A DNA stretch of 64,000 nt from Starkeya sp. ORNL1 (GTDB lineage Bacteria > Pseudomonadota > Alphaproteobacteria > Rhizobiales > Xanthobacteraceae). Every line of letters starts with the position of its first letter. Position 1 is the stretch's first letter. The notes below the pieces were generated by a model, which was not told where the DNA came from, made no database searches, and worked only from the letters and a program-made list of their open reading frames with translations. Positions 30,713-40,231 of this stretch are shown here, piece by piece. The stretch covers positions 5,341,001 to 5,405,000 of the forward strand of contig NZ_CP048834.1 of assembly GCF_012971745.1 (NCBI RefSeq), written 5' to 3'. The position numbers and the translations under genes were made by a program.

Positions 30713-32374
30713 TTGAGCCGCACGGAAGCTTCCCTCTTCTCCCGCACCGGGCTGGCCGGAAGGCTGCGCGCGGCCCTGCTCATTGGCGTCGGTGCGCTGG
30801 CGCTGGCCGCCTGCAACGGCTCGGGTGGTGGTGTCGGTGCCAAGGCGATGCGCCCGCTCGCGCCGGAGACCGTCGCGCTGATCGAGAAGAAGGGCATGAC
30901 GCCCACCAGCCCGATCACGGTGCGCATCTTCAAGGAAGAGTCGGAGCTTGAGGTCTGGAAGCAGACCAAGGACGGCGATTACGCACTGCTCAAGACCTAC
31001 CCGATCTGCCGCTGGTCGGGCGAGCTCGGACCCAAGGTGACGGAAGGTGACCGGCAGGCGCCGGAAGGCTTCTATACCATCACCCCCGGGCAGATGAACC
31101 CGAACTCCAGCTACTACCTCGCCTTCAACATGGGCTATCCCAACGCCTATGACAAAGCCTGGGGCCGTACCGGCGCGCATCTGATGGTGCATGGCGACTG
31201 CTCGTCCTCCGGCTGCTATGCCATGACCGACGAGCAGATCCAGGAGATCTTTGCGCTCGGTCGCGACAGCTTCACCGGCGGACAGCGTTCCTTCCAGGTG
31301 CAGGCCTATCCGTTCCGGATGACGCCGACCAACATGGCGCGGCATCGCAACAACCCGAACATGGCCTTCTGGCGCATGATCAAGGAAGGCTACGACACCT
31401 TCGAGATCACCAAGGCGCCGCCCAAGGTCGATGTCTGCGAGAAGCGCTACGTCTTCAACGAGACGCCGACCGACCCGAACGCCAAGTTCAACCCGACAGG
31501 CCCGTGCCCGGCTTCCACCGAGCCGGCGGACCTGGAGCAGGAGATCGCGACCAAGCGTACGCAGGATGACGCGCAGGTCGCTTCGCTGGCGCCGCGCACG
31601 CCGCTGGCGCCGGTCAAGACCGGCACCGATGGCGGCATGCACAAGGTGTTCCTGGCCAAGGTGCAGAATCCGGACAGCCTGGTGCGCACCCCCGGCACGC
31701 TGCCGCCGAATGTGCGCCCGCCGGGCCAGCCGACCGCCACCGATACGCCGCCGATCCAGACCGCCGACGCCGGGCCGGCTGCCGCGTCGCCTGCCGCTCC
31801 GACCGCCGAGGCCAGCGTCGCGCTTGCCACCGGCGTGCGTTCCGGCGTGCCGATGCCGCCGCCGCGTCCAACCGATGCGCCGGGCGGATCGCGCTCTGAG
31901 ACCGTGCTGTTCGCCAATTCCGGCGCGCAGGCGCAGCCGACCGCACGGGTCGCCTCGATCGACAATTCCTCGGGTGGCGGCAACTTCCTGACCAAGCTGT
32001 TCGGCGGCGGCAGCGAGCCGGCCAGCACCGCTTCGACCACGCCGGCACCGGCCGCGTCTTCAGGCTTCTCGCTCGGCAAGTGGTTCGGCCAGAGTGATCC
32101 GGCCCCGGCACCCGCTGCTGCGCCGCCGCCTGTGGCGATGACGGCGCCGGCCGCCGACGCTCCCGCGCAAGCTGCCGTGCTGCCGACTGCGGTGCCGATT
32201 CCGCCGGCCCGCCCGTCGGTTCCCGCCGCCGCGCCGAAGCCGGTCTCCACCGCCCCGGCCGCGCCGCGGCCGGTCGCTACCGCGCAGCCGGCGCCCAGCG
32301 CTGATCAGCCGCTTTATGGCACCCAGCAACTGCCAGGCGCCGCGATCCGCTCGACCGGCGGCTTCTCGCAGTAG
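30713..32374 (+). CDS. Lipoprotein L,D-transpeptidase (YkuD/YafK-like) with long Pro/Ala tail
   Basis: 553 residues from TTG 30713, preceded by AGGAG at good spacing. A signal sequence ends in lipobox LAAC (C34), so it should be a lipoprotein. The catalytic YkuD domain carries HGDCSSSGCYAMTD, with H160 and nucleophile C168, after GPKVTEGDRQAPEGFY. This family (YafK/DpaA-like) forms or removes peptidoglycan crosslinks or detaches Lpp-type anchors. From about residue 280 the sequence is low-complexity Pro/Ala/Thr-rich with GGGNFLTKLFGGGS and SGFSLGKWFGQS segments: a likely disordered tail, unusual in length. Confidence 0.88.
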   Translation: MSRTEASLFSRTGLAGRLRAALLIGVGALALAACNGSGGGVGAKAMRPLAPETVALIEKKGMTPTSPITVRIFKEESELEVWKQTKDGDYALLKTYPICRWSGELGPKVTEGDRQAPEGFYTITPGQMNPNSSYYLAFNMGYPNAYDKAWGRTGAHLMVHGDCSSSGCYAMTDEQIQEIFALGRDSFTGGQRSFQVQAYPFRMTPTNMARHRNNPNMAFWRMIKEGYDTFEITKAPPKVDVCEKRYVFNETPTDPNAKFNPTGPCPASTEPADLEQEIATKRTQDDAQVASLAPRTPLAPVKTGTDGGMHKVFLAKVQNPDSLVRTPGTLPPNVRPPGQPTATDTPPIQTADAGPAAASPAAPTAEASVALATGVRSGVPMPPPRPTDAPGGSRSETVLFANSGAQAQPTARVASIDNSSGGGNFLTKLFGGGSEPASTASTTPAPAASSGFSLGKWFGQSDPAPAPAAAPPPVAMTAPAADAPAQAAVLPTAVPIPPARPSVPAAAPKPVSTAPAAPRPVATAQPAPSADQPLYGTQQLPGAAIRSTGGFSQ

Positions 32375-32395
32375 TTTCTTTTCCCGGCATTTGTC

Positions 32396-32490
32396 GTCAT
32401 CCCGGAACGGCCGTCAGGCCGTATCCGGGATCGCGTGAGGTTCTCTACCTTCGTGCGATCCCGGCTCTACGGCTACGCCTCCGGCCGGAC
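32396..32490. repeat. Family A repeat, copy 3 (degenerate right end)
   Basis: Begins GTCATCCCGGAACGGCCGTCAGGCCG and continues through CGTGCGATCCCGGCTCTACGGC to CCTCCGGCCGGACG, but lacks the terminal GGGATGAC found in the other copies. Confidence 0.78.
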
Positions 32491-32521
32491 GAAGGCCCAC
32501 GGGGACGGCTTGGGGATCGCC

Positions 32522-32911
32522 TTACGCCACCGCCGAGCAATGATTGGCGATGATTTGCCAGGCGCCGCCGTGGCTCCTGTCGTCCTGGCGTTGCCAGACG
32601 CGGGTGAAACGCAGTGCCGCCGTGAAGGGTTGGCCACCGGCACGGCCCTCGGCGTCCGCCCGCAGCGTGACCAGCACATGGGCCTCGTCGAGCCGGCGCA
32701 GCCGATACTCCGAGAAAGCCAGGCTCTCCAGCCGCAGCATTCCGTTGCGGTGCAGGTCGAGATCGTCCTGCTTGTTCAGAACCTGGCCGTTCTGGTTGGT
32801 GAAGACGAGGTCGTCGGCCAATAGCGCATCGAGCGCGGCGACGTCGCCGGCAAGCGCGGCATCGCGTAAGCGCGCCTCGCAGGCATGGATGTCGGTTTGC
32901 CAGTGCGGCAC
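32522..32911 (-). CDS. NTF2/SnoaL-like (DUF4440) small protein
   Basis: 129 residues in a cone-like NTF2 fold: ACEARLRDAALAGDVAALDALLADDLVFTNQNGQV then a second half with TLRADAEGRAGGQPFTAALRFTRVW and QIIANHCSAVA. DUF4440 members are small ligand- or subunit-binding proteins with varied roles, so no reaction can be assigned. Start is GTG 32911, 7 nt after GGAGG. It is isolated between repeat clusters. Confidence 0.82.
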   Translation of the reverse strand: MPHWQTDIHACEARLRDAALAGDVAALDALLADDLVFTNQNGQVLNKQDDLDLHRNGMLRLESLAFSEYRLRRLDEAHVLVTLRADAEGRAGGQPFTAALRFTRVWQRQDDRSHGGAWQIIANHCSAVA

Positions 32912-32991
32912 GGGCGAGCCTCCGAGAGGAGGGACGCACGCTACAGCGGCTGGAGCCGATTTGTCCCCCGCGAGACGAGAATATCGAAGGC

Positions 32992-33094
32992 GTCATCCCG
33001 GCCGGAGGCGCAGCCGGAGAGCCGGGATCACGTGACGAAGGTGGACCTCTTTCGGCGCGCGATCCCGGATCGGCCTTCGGCCGCCCGGGATGAC
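32992..33094. repeat. Family A intergenic palindromic repeat, copy 4
   Basis: GTCATCCCGGCCGGAGGCGC ... GATCCCGGATCGGCCTTCGG ... CGCCCGGGATGAC; full-length with both ends intact, directly upstream of a family D copy. Confidence 0.87.
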
Positions 33095-33123
33095 GACATC
33101 CGATTTGCCGTGGACCGGTCGCG

Positions 33124-33241
33124 CTAGAGCATTTCCCGATCAGATGGAATCATCTGATCGAAGAGGAATTGCTCCAGCTTATTGAATCTAGAGCGCTTTC
33201 TTGTCGTTCGGATGTTTCCATCCGAACGGGAAGGGCTCTAG
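33124..33241. repeat. Family D intergenic repeat, copy 2
   Basis: TAGAGCATTTCCC, then palindrome CGATCAGATGGAATCATCTGATCG (positions ~33138-33161), then GCTCCAGCTTATTGAAT, GCGCTTTCTTGTCGTTCGG, ATGTTTCCATCCGAACGGG and AGGGCTCTAG. Same core blocks as 22537-22631, longer by the inserted palindrome. Adjoins the secA 3' end. Confidence 0.8.
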
Positions 33242-33254
33242 GCGCCGGCCAACC

Positions 33255-36056
33255 TTACGCGAACCGGCCGTGGCAGTGCTTGAACTTCTTGCCGGAGCCG
33301 CAGGGGCACGCCTCGTTGCGGCCGACGCGGCCCCAGGTCGAGGGATCGTTCGGATCGCGCCGCGGCGACGCCGCGTCGGCGGCAGGAGCCAGCGTCGCCT
33401 CGCGGGCGATCTCGGCGTCCGTATAGGACAGCAACTCGTCCTCGCCGGTGTCGGCATCGAGATGGTGCGCCTGCATCGGCGGCAGTTCGTCCATCGGCGG
33501 CGGCTGGGTGACGACCTCGACGCGCATCAGCTGGGCGGTGACCGCCTCGCGCAGGCTGGAGAGCATTGCCTCGAACAGCTGGAAGGCTTCCGACTTGTAC
33601 TCGTTCAGCGGATCACGCTGGGCATAGCCGCGCAGACCGATGACCTGGCGCAGATGGTCGAGCGTGACCAGATGCTCGCGCCAGAGATGGTCCAGCGTCT
33701 GCAGCAGGATCGATTTCTCGACATAGCGCATGATGTCCGGGCCGTATTGCGCGACCTTGGCGGCCATCGCTTCGTCGGCCCGGCGCAGGATGCGCTCGCG
33801 CATCTCCTCGTCGGCGATGCCTTCCTCGTGGCCCCAGTCGACCACCGGCAGATCGAGGCCGAGCACGCGGCGCAGCTCCTCGGCGAGGCCTGCCGTGTCC
33901 CACTGCTCGGGATAGGCGGTCGGCGGCACATATTTGGTGACGAGGTCCTCGACCACGCCATGGCGCATTTCGGCGACCGTCTCGGCGACGTCCTCGTCCT
34001 GCATCAGCTCGACGCGCTGCTCGAACACCACCTTGCGCTGGTCGTTCATGACGTCGTCGTATTTCAGCAGGTTCTTGCGGATGTCGTAGTTGCGCGCCTC
34101 GACCTTCTGCTGCGCCTTCTCCAGCGCCTTGTTGATCCAGGGATGGACGATGGCCTCGCCTTCCTTCAGGCCGAGGCGCTGCAGCATGCCGTCGAGCCGG
34201 TCGGAGCCGAAGATGCGCATCAGGTCGTCTTCGAGCGACAGGAAGAAATGCGAATGGCCGGGGTCGCCCTGGCGGCCGGAGCGGCCGCGCAGCTGGTTGT
34301 CGATACGGCGGCTTTCATGCCGCTCGGTGCCGATGACATAGAGCCCGCCGGCCTCGAGCGCCCGCTTCTTCAGCTTGGCGATCTCGTCGCGGATCGCCTG
34401 CTCGGCCGCGTTGCGCTGCTCGCCTTCCGGCATGTCGGCAAGCTCGTGGCCGATGCGCATGTCGGCATTGCCGCCGAGCTGGATGTCGGTGCCGCGGCCG
34501 GCCATGTTGGTGGCGATGGTGATGGCGCCGGGCACGCCGGCCTGCGCCACGATGTAGGATTCCTGCTCGTGGTGGCGGGCGTTCAGCACCGCGAACACCT
34601 TGTCCTCGGTCTGGCCCTGGTCGCCGTCATAGAGCGGGCGGAAGGCGTCCGGATCGGTGAAGTCCTTCTGCTTGAAGCCGCGCTTCTTCAGAAGTTCGGC
34701 GAGCAGTTCGGACTTCTCGATCGAGGTGGTGCCGACCAGCACCGGCTGGCCGCGCTTCTTGCAGTCGTCGATCAACTCGATGATGGCGTTGTATTTTTCG
34801 CCGGCGGTCCGGTAGACCTCGTCATCGTCGTCGACACGGGCGACGGGCAGATTGGTCGGGATCTCGATCACTTCCAGGCGGTAGATATCGCCGAACTCGG
34901 CCGCTTCGGTGTTGGCCGTGCCGGTCATGCCCGCCAGCTTCTCGTACATGCGGAAATAGTTCTGGAAGGTGATGGAGGCGAGCGTCTGGTTCTCCGGCTG
35001 GACCTGCACGCGCTCCTTGGCTTCCAGCGCCTGGTGGAGGCCTTCGGAATAGCGGCGGCCCGGCATCATGCGGCCGGTGAACTCGTCGATGATGACCACT
35101 TCGTCATTGCGGACGATGTAGTCCTTGTCGCGCTGGAACAGCGTGTGGGCCCTGAGGCCCTGGTTGACATGGTGCACCACCGAGACGTTCTCGATGTCGT
35201 AGAGGCTGTCGGACTTCAGCTGCCCAGCATCGCGCAGCAGCTGCTCCATCTTCTCCATGCCGGCTTCGGTGAGGGAGACCGAGCGCTGCTTTTCGTCGAC
35301 GTCGTAGTCCTCCTTCGACAGCCGGGGAATGAAGGTGTCGATGGTGTTGTAGAACTCCGAGCGGTCGTCGAGCGGGCCGGAGATGATGAGCGGGGTGCGC
35401 GCCTCGTCGATCAGGATCGAGTCCACCTCGTCGACCACGGCATAATGGTGCGGACGCTGCACCATGGCGCCGAGCTCGTACTTCATGTTGTCGCGCAGAT
35501 AGTCGAAGCCGAGCTCGTTATTGGTGGCGTAGGTGACGTCGCAGGCATAGGCCGCGCGGCGCTCGTCGTCGTCCATGCCGTGGACGATGATGCCGACGGT
35601 GAGGCCGAGGAATTTATAGACCCGGCCCATCCATTCGGCGTCGCGCTTGGCGAGGTAGTCGTTCACCGTGACGACGTGCACGCCCTTGCCGGTCAGCGCG
35701 TTGAGATAGACCGTGGTGGTCGCCACCAGCGTCTTGCCTTCACCGGTGCGCATCTCGGCGATGCCGCGCTCGTGCAGCACCATGCCGCCGATCAGCTGGA
35801 CGTCGAAATGCCGCTGGCCGAGCGCGCGCCTGGCCGCCTCGCGCACCGTGGCGAAGGCCGGCACCAGGAGGTCTTCAAGGTCGGTGCCCTCGGCGAGCTG
35901 CTTGCGGAAGGCGTCAGTGCGCGCCCGCAATGCTTCGTCGGACAGCGCCGCGACTTCCGGTTCCAGGGCATTGATGGCGGCGACTTTCGGCTGGTAACCG
36001 CGCACCCGGCGGTCATTGGCCGATCCGAAAAGCTTTCGCGCAATGGCGCCGAGCAT
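33255..36056 (-). CDS. secA: Protein translocase ATPase SecA
   Basis: 933 residues from ATG 36056 ([17 protein letters not shown]), normal for alphaproteobacterial SecA. The ATPase is the motor of Sec-dependent export. Visible parts: [20 protein letters not shown] (Walker A), [20 protein letters not shown] (DEAD-like), [13 protein letters not shown] (second ATPase motif) and the C-terminal zinc-binding [15 protein letters not shown] for SecB. The reading frame continues well upstream but the sequence there is not SecA. Divergent from the parvulin gene across a 360-bp intergenic region. Confidence 0.97.
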   Translation of the reverse strand: MLGAIARKLFGSANDRRVRGYQPKVAAINALEPEVAALSDEALRARTDAFRKQLAEGTDLEDLLVPAFATVREAARRALGQRHFDVQLIGGMVLHERGIAEMRTGEGKTLVATTTVYLNALTGKGVHVVTVNDYLAKRDAEWMGRVYKFLGLTVGIIVHGMDDDERRAAYACDVTYATNNELGFDYLRDNMKYELGAMVQRPHHYAVVDEVDSILIDEARTPLIISGPLDDRSEFYNTIDTFIPRLSKEDYDVDEKQRSVSLTEAGMEKMEQLLRDAGQLKSDSLYDIENVSVVHHVNQGLRAHTLFQRDKDYIVRNDEVVIIDEFTGRMMPGRRYSEGLHQALEAKERVQVQPENQTLASITFQNYFRMYEKLAGMTGTANTEAAEFGDIYRLEVIEIPTNLPVARVDDDDEVYRTAGEKYNAIIELIDDCKKRGQPVLVGTTSIEKSELLAELLKKRGFKQKDFTDPDAFRPLYDGDQGQTEDKVFAVLNARHHEQESYIVAQAGVPGAITIATNMAGRGTDIQLGGNADMRIGHELADMPEGEQRNAAEQAIRDEIAKLKKRALEAGGLYVIGTERHESRRIDNQLRGRSGRQGDPGHSHFFLSLEDDLMRIFGSDRLDGMLQRLGLKEGEAIVHPWINKALEKAQQKVEARNYDIRKNLLKYDDVMNDQRKVVFEQRVELMQDEDVAETVAEMRHGVVEDLVTKYVPPTAYPEQWDTAGLAEELRRVLGLDLPVVDWGHEEGIADEEMRERILRRADEAMAAKVAQYGPDIMRYVEKSILLQTLDHLWREHLVTLDHLRQVIGLRGYAQRDPLNEYKSEAFQLFEAMLSSLREAVTAQLMRVEVVTQPPPMDELPPMQAHHLDADTGEDELLSYTDAEIAREATLAPAADAASPRRDPNDPSTWGRVGRNEACPCGSGKKFKHCHGRFA

Positions 36057-36416
36057 CGTGCTTCCAATCCACGTCCCGTCGGGGCAGAGAAGGGCGCGGC
36101 GGTGACGGGCCGCCGAGCCCCGTTTAGCGATCAACCGGTCAGCCAACCGATCGAGACGGCATTTGCGGCCGAAATGGGTCCGTCGGTCATGCCGGGTGCG
36201 TGTGATAGCGCGGTCCGGTAACATAAATGCGAGCGCGCGGGAGGGCCCGCGCGGCGTGCCACACTTATGAACGGGTTTGGGGGTTGTCAATCGCGGGCGG
36301 GCGTGCTTGCCAGAAGGGCGCGCCTCCTGCACCCCCCGCTTGCAACGCCGGCCGGACTGGGCCAGCTTTCGCCGCCCGAAACGCGGACCACCGCAAACCT
36401 CCAAGGACAGGCATCC
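36057..36416. other. 360-bp divergent promoter region between secA and the parvulin gene
   Basis: Must hold both promoters. Visible structure: a GCGCGGG...CCCGCGC hairpin around 36232-36252 and a CATTTGCGGCCGAAATG near-palindrome at ~36160-36176. The open frames running through it lack family similarity and are treated as spurious. Confidence 0.55.
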
Positions 36417-37403
36417 ATGACATTCCGTTCCCCGCGTGCCGCGTTCGCCGCCGCGCTTCTTAGCGCCGCCGCGCTCGGCGTCGCCGCGCTGCCCGCCCAT
36501 GCACAGAGCCCGGCGCCTGCCACTCCGCCGGCGGCCGCTGCGCCTGCCCCCGGAGCCACTGACGCCGATCCCGTGCTGGCGCGGGTGAACGGCATCGAGA
36601 TCAAGAAGTCCGACCTCACCATCGCCGAGGACGAGCTCGGCGGCAGCCTGCCGCCGCAGCTCCAGGGGCCGGCCCGCCAGGAATATGTGCTCGGCTTCCT
36701 GATCGACCTCACCGCGCTCGCCCAGTCGGCCGAGGCCGACAAGCTCGACCAGGCGCCGGAATTTGCCCAGCAGCTCGCTTTCGCCAAGAAGCGCCTGCTG
36801 ATGCAGGCCGCGCTCTCCAAGGCCACCAAGGCGGCGGTGAGCGATGCCGAGCTGAAGAAGACCTATGACGAAGCGCTGAAGCAGCAGAAGCCGGAAGAGG
36901 AAGTGCGCGCCCGCCACATCCTGTTCCGCGTCGAGGATCCGAAGGATGAGAAGGCGTCGGCTGCCGCCGAGGCCAAGGCCAAGGACGTGGAAGCCAAGCT
37001 GAAGAAGGGCGAGGATTTCGCCAAGCTTGCCTCCGCGCTCACCGAGGATCCCTCGGGCAAGGAGAATGGCGGCGATCTCGGCTACTTCACCAAGGACCAG
37101 ATGGTGCCGGAATTCGCCGACAAGGCGTTCGCGATGAAGCCGGGCGAGGTTTCCGAGCCGGTGAAGACGCAGTTCGGCTGGCATGTCATCAAGCTCGAGG
37201 ACAAGCGCCAGAAGCCGCTGCCGAGCTTCGATGACGTGAAGCCGCAGATCGAGCAGTTCCTCGCCCAGAAGGCGCAGGCCGAGGCGGTGCAGAAGGTCCG
37301 CGACGCTGCCAAGGTGGAAAAGACCACCGCCGCGCCGAGCCCGGCCGACCTGCTTCCGAAGACCGACGCGCCGGCCGCCCCGGCACAAGCGCCGAAGCCG
37401 TGA
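36417..37403 (+). CDS. Periplasmic parvulin-type peptidyl-prolyl isomerase (PpiC/SurA-like)
   Basis: 328 residues from ATG 36417 after AAGGA. A Sec signal peptide ends near PAHAQS (cleavage after ~residue 29), then a Pro/Ala linker and a helical N-terminal domain. The rotamase domain (residues ~160-260) has [29 protein letters not shown] and [12 protein letters not shown]. The Lys/Glu-rich helix and Pro-rich tail surround it. It likely helps fold exported envelope proteins, fitting its position beside secA. Not resolved whether it corresponds to PpiD, SurA or PrsA. Confidence 0.92.
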   Translation: MTFRSPRAAFAAALLSAAALGVAALPAHAQSPAPATPPAAAAPAPGATDADPVLARVNGIEIKKSDLTIAEDELGGSLPPQLQGPARQEYVLGFLIDLTALAQSAEADKLDQAPEFAQQLAFAKKRLLMQAALSKATKAAVSDAELKKTYDEALKQQKPEEEVRARHILFRVEDPKDEKASAAAEAKAKDVEAKLKKGEDFAKLASALTEDPSGKENGGDLGYFTKDQMVPEFADKAFAMKPGEVSEPVKTQFGWHVIKLEDKRQKPLPSFDDVKPQIEQFLAQKAQAEAVQKVRDAAKVEKTTAAPSPADLLPKTDAPAAPAQAPKP

Positions 37404-37514
37404 TGTGACGCGAGGCGGCGGGCTGGTGGGCTCGCCGCTGCTCGGGTGAGACGAATGCTTGAGCGCGTTCCCTCACGGGGCGCGCTCAAATCGTTTTGGG
37501 GACACGGCGGTGGG

Positions 37515-37612
37515 CATCCTTCGAGGCCCGCCTGCGGCGGGCACCTCAGGATGACGTAGCGTTAAATAACCACGTCATCCTGAGGTGCGAGCGTAGCGAG
37601 CCTCGAAGGATG
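37515..37612. repeat. Family B intergenic palindromic repeat, copy 3
   Basis: CATCCTTCGAGGCCCGCCTGC ... GGATGACGTAGCGTTAAATAACCACGTCATCC ... CCTCGAAGGATG, a full inverted repeat of ~98 bp with both ends intact. Confidence 0.88.
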
Positions 37613-37639
37613 CTCAAGCAGAGCGCCTTCCCCAACAAC

Positions 37640-37691
37640 CCGTTAATCATCGCGCGACATCTCGCCGATCGCGCGGCGGGATTTTTAACGG
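37640..37691. promoter_or_regulatory. Nested inverted repeat before the glycan operon
   Basis: CCGTTAA (37640-37646) mirrors TTAACGG (37685-37691) and, inside, CGCGCGA (37651-37657) mirrors TCGCGCG (37669-37675). The two pairs are roughly co-centred, 44 bp upstream of the first start. Could be an operator or a leader hairpin; function inferred only. Confidence 0.4.
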
Positions 37692-37734
37692 ATAGTCTGC
37701 AAAACACCCGCCAGCCCCAACATTCCAAAGCCCC

Positions 37735-38142
37735 ATGGAACCGATCATCTCGACTGCGAAAGCCCTGCTGCAGCGGCGTGTCGTGCGGTTCCTCGTCGTC
37801 GGCGTGGCGAGCAGCCTCGCCTATGTCGGCATGATGTCGCTGATGGTCGACGGGCTCGGGCGCGGCATCGTGACCGGGGCCATCGCCGGCTTCATTCTGG
37901 GCACGCTGGTGTCCTATGCTGGCAACAGCCTGTGGACCTTCGAAGCGGCGATGGACGCGCGCACCTTCACCCGCTTCTGGATCGTGGTCGGCGCCGGCTT
38001 CGTGCTGAACTGGCTGATGGCTTTGGGCCTCGCCTCGCTCGGCGTGCACCATCTGCTCGTCAGCCTGGTGATCCTCACCACCGTGCCGATTTTCAATTAT
38101 GCCTGCCACTCGCTATGGACCTACCGGACGGCGGCGGGTTAG
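37735..38142 (+). CDS. GtrA family membrane protein (flippase-like)
   Basis: 135 residues with four transmembrane helices, matching GtrA: LQRRVVRFLVVGVASSLAYV at the start, GAIAGFILGTLVSYAGNSLWTF, then FWIVVGAGFVLNWLMALG and FNYACHSLWTYR. GtrA proteins are thought to flip undecaprenyl-linked glucose or similar lipid-linked sugars. First gene of a six-gene run; the next start follows its stop by 4 nt. The final gene is a GT2 of the type that often partners GtrA. Confidence 0.9.
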   Translation: MEPIISTAKALLQRRVVRFLVVGVASSLAYVGMMSLMVDGLGRGIVTGAIAGFILGTLVSYAGNSLWTFEAAMDARTFTRFWIVVGAGFVLNWLMALGLASLGVHHLLVSLVILTTVPIFNYACHSLWTYRTAAG

Positions 38143-38146
38143 GCGC

Positions 38147-39226
38147 ATGGGAAGCGTCGACGCGCTGGTCATCGGTGGTGGGTTCTTCGGCTGCGAGATC
38201 GCGGTCGAACTGCGCCGCCTCGGCTTTGCGCGTGTGATGCTGTGCGAGCGGGAGGCCGGCCTGCTGCGCCGCGCCTCCTATGTGAACCAGGCGCGGGTGC
38301 ATAACGGCTACCACTATCCCCGCTCGCTCTCGACCGCCGAGCGCTCGCGGGCGAATTTCGAACGCTTCGTCGCCGATTACGGCTTCGCCGTGCGCACCGA
38401 CATGGTGAAGCTCTACGCCATCGCCGCGACCTCGCGGGTCAATGCCGGGCAGTTCGCCAGCTTCTGCGGCAAGATCGGCGTACTGTGCCGCGAGGCGCCG
38501 GCGGCGCTGGCGCGGCTGTTCGATCCCGACCTGATCGAAGCCGCCTTCCTCACCCGCGAACTGGCCTTCGACGCGGTGGCGCTGGCGCGCTCCGCCGCGC
38601 AGCGGCTCGCCGACGTCCATGTCGATGTACGGCTGGGGACGCCGGTGAGGGTCGAGCCCATCGCCGCGCCGGCGCGACCGGTCCGCGTGACCTTGCCAAG
38701 CGAGACCATCGAGGCCGGACTTGTCGTCAATTGCACCTACGCGGCGCTCGACGATGTCGGCATCCCGGTGAAAGCACGCCTCAAGCGCGAATTGGCCGAG
38801 ATGCTGCTGATCCCGCCGCCGCGCGATATCGCCGACGTCGGCATCACGGTGATGGACGGGCCGTTCTTCTCCACCATGCCGTTTCCGGCGGCGAAGCTGC
38901 ATTCGCTCAGCCATGTGCGCTACACCCCGCACGAAGCCTGGACCGAGCCGGGCCATGGCAATGCTCTGCCCACCCGCAGCAATGCCATGGCAATGCTGCG
39001 CGATGCGGCGCGCTTCTTGCCCGTGCTGGCGAAGGTCGAGCCGGTGCGTTCCATCTTCGAGATCAAGACCGTCCTCCTGCGCAATGAGGATGATGACGGC
39101 CGGCCGATCCTCGCCGAGACCTGCGTCGCCAGCCCGCGCATCCTCAGTGTCATGGGGTCGAAGATCGACAACATCTACGATGTGCTGGAGATGCTGCGCG
39201 CCCACCAATGGAAAGAGAGCGCATGA
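38147..39226 (+). CDS. FAD-dependent oxidoreductase (DAO-like) in glycan operon
   Basis: 359 residues from ATG 38147. FAD Rossmann motif VIGGGFFGCEIAVEL followed by acidic CEREAG; then NQARVHNGYHYPRS, which recalls the flavin-contact region of D-amino-acid oxidase / L-2-hydroxyglutarate oxidase-like enzymes. The C-terminus has the expected NCTYAALDDVG and IFEIKTVLLR segments. The substrate is unknown; the operon suggests a sugar or amino-sugar. The stop overlaps the next gene (ATGA at 39223-39226). Confidence 0.8.
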   Translation: MGSVDALVIGGGFFGCEIAVELRRLGFARVMLCEREAGLLRRASYVNQARVHNGYHYPRSLSTAERSRANFERFVADYGFAVRTDMVKLYAIAATSRVNAGQFASFCGKIGVLCREAPAALARLFDPDLIEAAFLTRELAFDAVALARSAAQRLADVHVDVRLGTPVRVEPIAAPARPVRVTLPSETIEAGLVVNCTYAALDDVGIPVKARLKRELAEMLLIPPPRDIADVGITVMDGPFFSTMPFPAAKLHSLSHVRYTPHEAWTEPGHGNALPTRSNAMAMLRDAARFLPVLAKVEPVRSIFEIKTVLLRNEDDDGRPILAETCVASPRILSVMGSKIDNIYDVLEMLRAHQWKESA

Positions 39227-40230
39227 GACGCGAACGCCTGACCTCGGTCTCGCTGATACTGGTGGTGAGGGACACGCTGCCGGATCGCGCGCTTCTCGAC
39301 CGGCTGCTGGCGGTGCTCGGCGAGAACTTCACCGATGTCGAGACCATATTGGTCGCCGACGGCTCGGGCGCGGGTGTTCGCGAGCTGAAGAGCCTGGTCG
39401 CCACGCTACCGGACGCCACCTGCCTGGTGCTTGCCGAATGGCTCGACAGTGAAGTCGCCAGCATGGTCGGCATGGAGAATGCGGTGTGCGACCATGTGCT
39501 TCTGCTCTCGCTCACCGAAGCCGCGGTCGCAGCGGTGCCGGAGGCGGTGGAGCGGATACGCGCCGGCTATGATGCGGTGTTCGACCGCGCGGTGGCGGTG
39601 CATGACACCTTCATCCACCGTGCCGCCTACCAATTCCTGTCCTCGATGACCGGCGCTGCCTTGAAGCCCTCGCCGGTCGAGTTGGGGCTGATGCAGCGTG
39701 AGGCGGCGCTTTATCTGCTCTCCCGGCAGAATGCCGAACTGCTGCTGAAGGCGCGCACCTGCGGGCCGGGATTTGCCGCTACAGAGGTTGATGTGGCGGA
39801 GACGTCGCCGGAGCCGGAGCAGGTCTCCTCCCTCGCTGCTCGCGCGAGCAAGGCAGTGCGGCTCGCCATCAGCCTCGGTGCGACGCCAGTGCGGATGCTC
39901 GGGCTGTTCGCCATGCTGGCGAGTGCGCTGTCGCTACTCTATGCGGCCTATGTGGTGCTGGTGTTCCTGCTGAAGCCGAACGTCGAGGCCGGCTGGACCA
40001 CGCTGTCGCTGCAGATGGCGGGGATGATGTTCCTGTTTTCGCTGATGTTCTGGTTGCTGTCGGAATATGTCGTGCAGATCCATGCCGCTACTGGCGGGCG
40101 GCGCCGACGCACCGTGGTGCGCGAATTGCGCAGCGAGCGCACGGCACGTTCCAGCCGGCTGAACGTTGTTGATGAGACCGGCGCGTTCCGGCTCGGCGCG
40201 CCTGAGGCGGCAACCACGGGAGGCGACTGA
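39223..40230 (+). CDS. GT2-like membrane protein with degenerate catalytic motif
   Basis: 335 residues from ATG 39223. The N-terminal third has a GT-A-like start (VSLILVVRDTLPDRALLDRLLAVL, VETILVADGSGAGVREL), but where a DXD/DADLQ motif is expected it reads CDHVLLLSLTEAAVAAVPE, with no acidic pair. Two C-terminal helices (ALSLLYAAYVVLVFLLK and MAGMMFLFSLMFWLLSEYVVQI) resemble the membrane anchor of DPMS/ArnC-type transferases. Either a non-catalytic partner or a diverged enzyme. ATG overlaps the oxidoreductase stop; the next start is 1 nt after its stop. Confidence 0.65.
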   Translation: MRRERLTSVSLILVVRDTLPDRALLDRLLAVLGENFTDVETILVADGSGAGVRELKSLVATLPDATCLVLAEWLDSEVASMVGMENAVCDHVLLLSLTEAAVAAVPEAVERIRAGYDAVFDRAVAVHDTFIHRAAYQFLSSMTGAALKPSPVELGLMQREAALYLLSRQNAELLLKARTCGPGFAATEVDVAETSPEPEQVSSLAARASKAVRLAISLGATPVRMLGLFAMLASALSLLYAAYVVLVFLLKPNVEAGWTTLSLQMAGMMFLFSLMFWLLSEYVVQIHAATGGRRRRTVVRELRSERTARSSRLNVVDETGAFRLGAPEAATTGGD

Positions 40231-40231
40231 C

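Larger units (their letters stand above)
32912..33254. other. 343-bp intergenic region occupied by repeats A and D
   Basis: Two repeats take up most of the space (32992-33094 and 33124-33241). The rest holds the upstream region of the DUF4440 gene. No gene seen; secA ends at 33255. Confidence 0.75.
37404..37734. other. 331-bp intergenic region upstream of the glycan operon
   Basis: Holds a family B repeat (37515-37612) and a nested inverted repeat (37640-37691) immediately before the gtrA-like start at 37735. It should contain the operon promoter. No gene seen. Confidence 0.65.

Noticed and set aside
33201..36221. Open frame of ~1000 codons antisense to secA
   Set aside because: Same shadow effect; the His/Asp/Val-rich product matches nothing, and secA is certain.
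36057..37388. 444-codon N-terminal extension of the secA frame
   Set aside because: The added sequence is antisense to the parvulin gene and unlike Sec[12 protein letters not shown] at 36056 is the true start.
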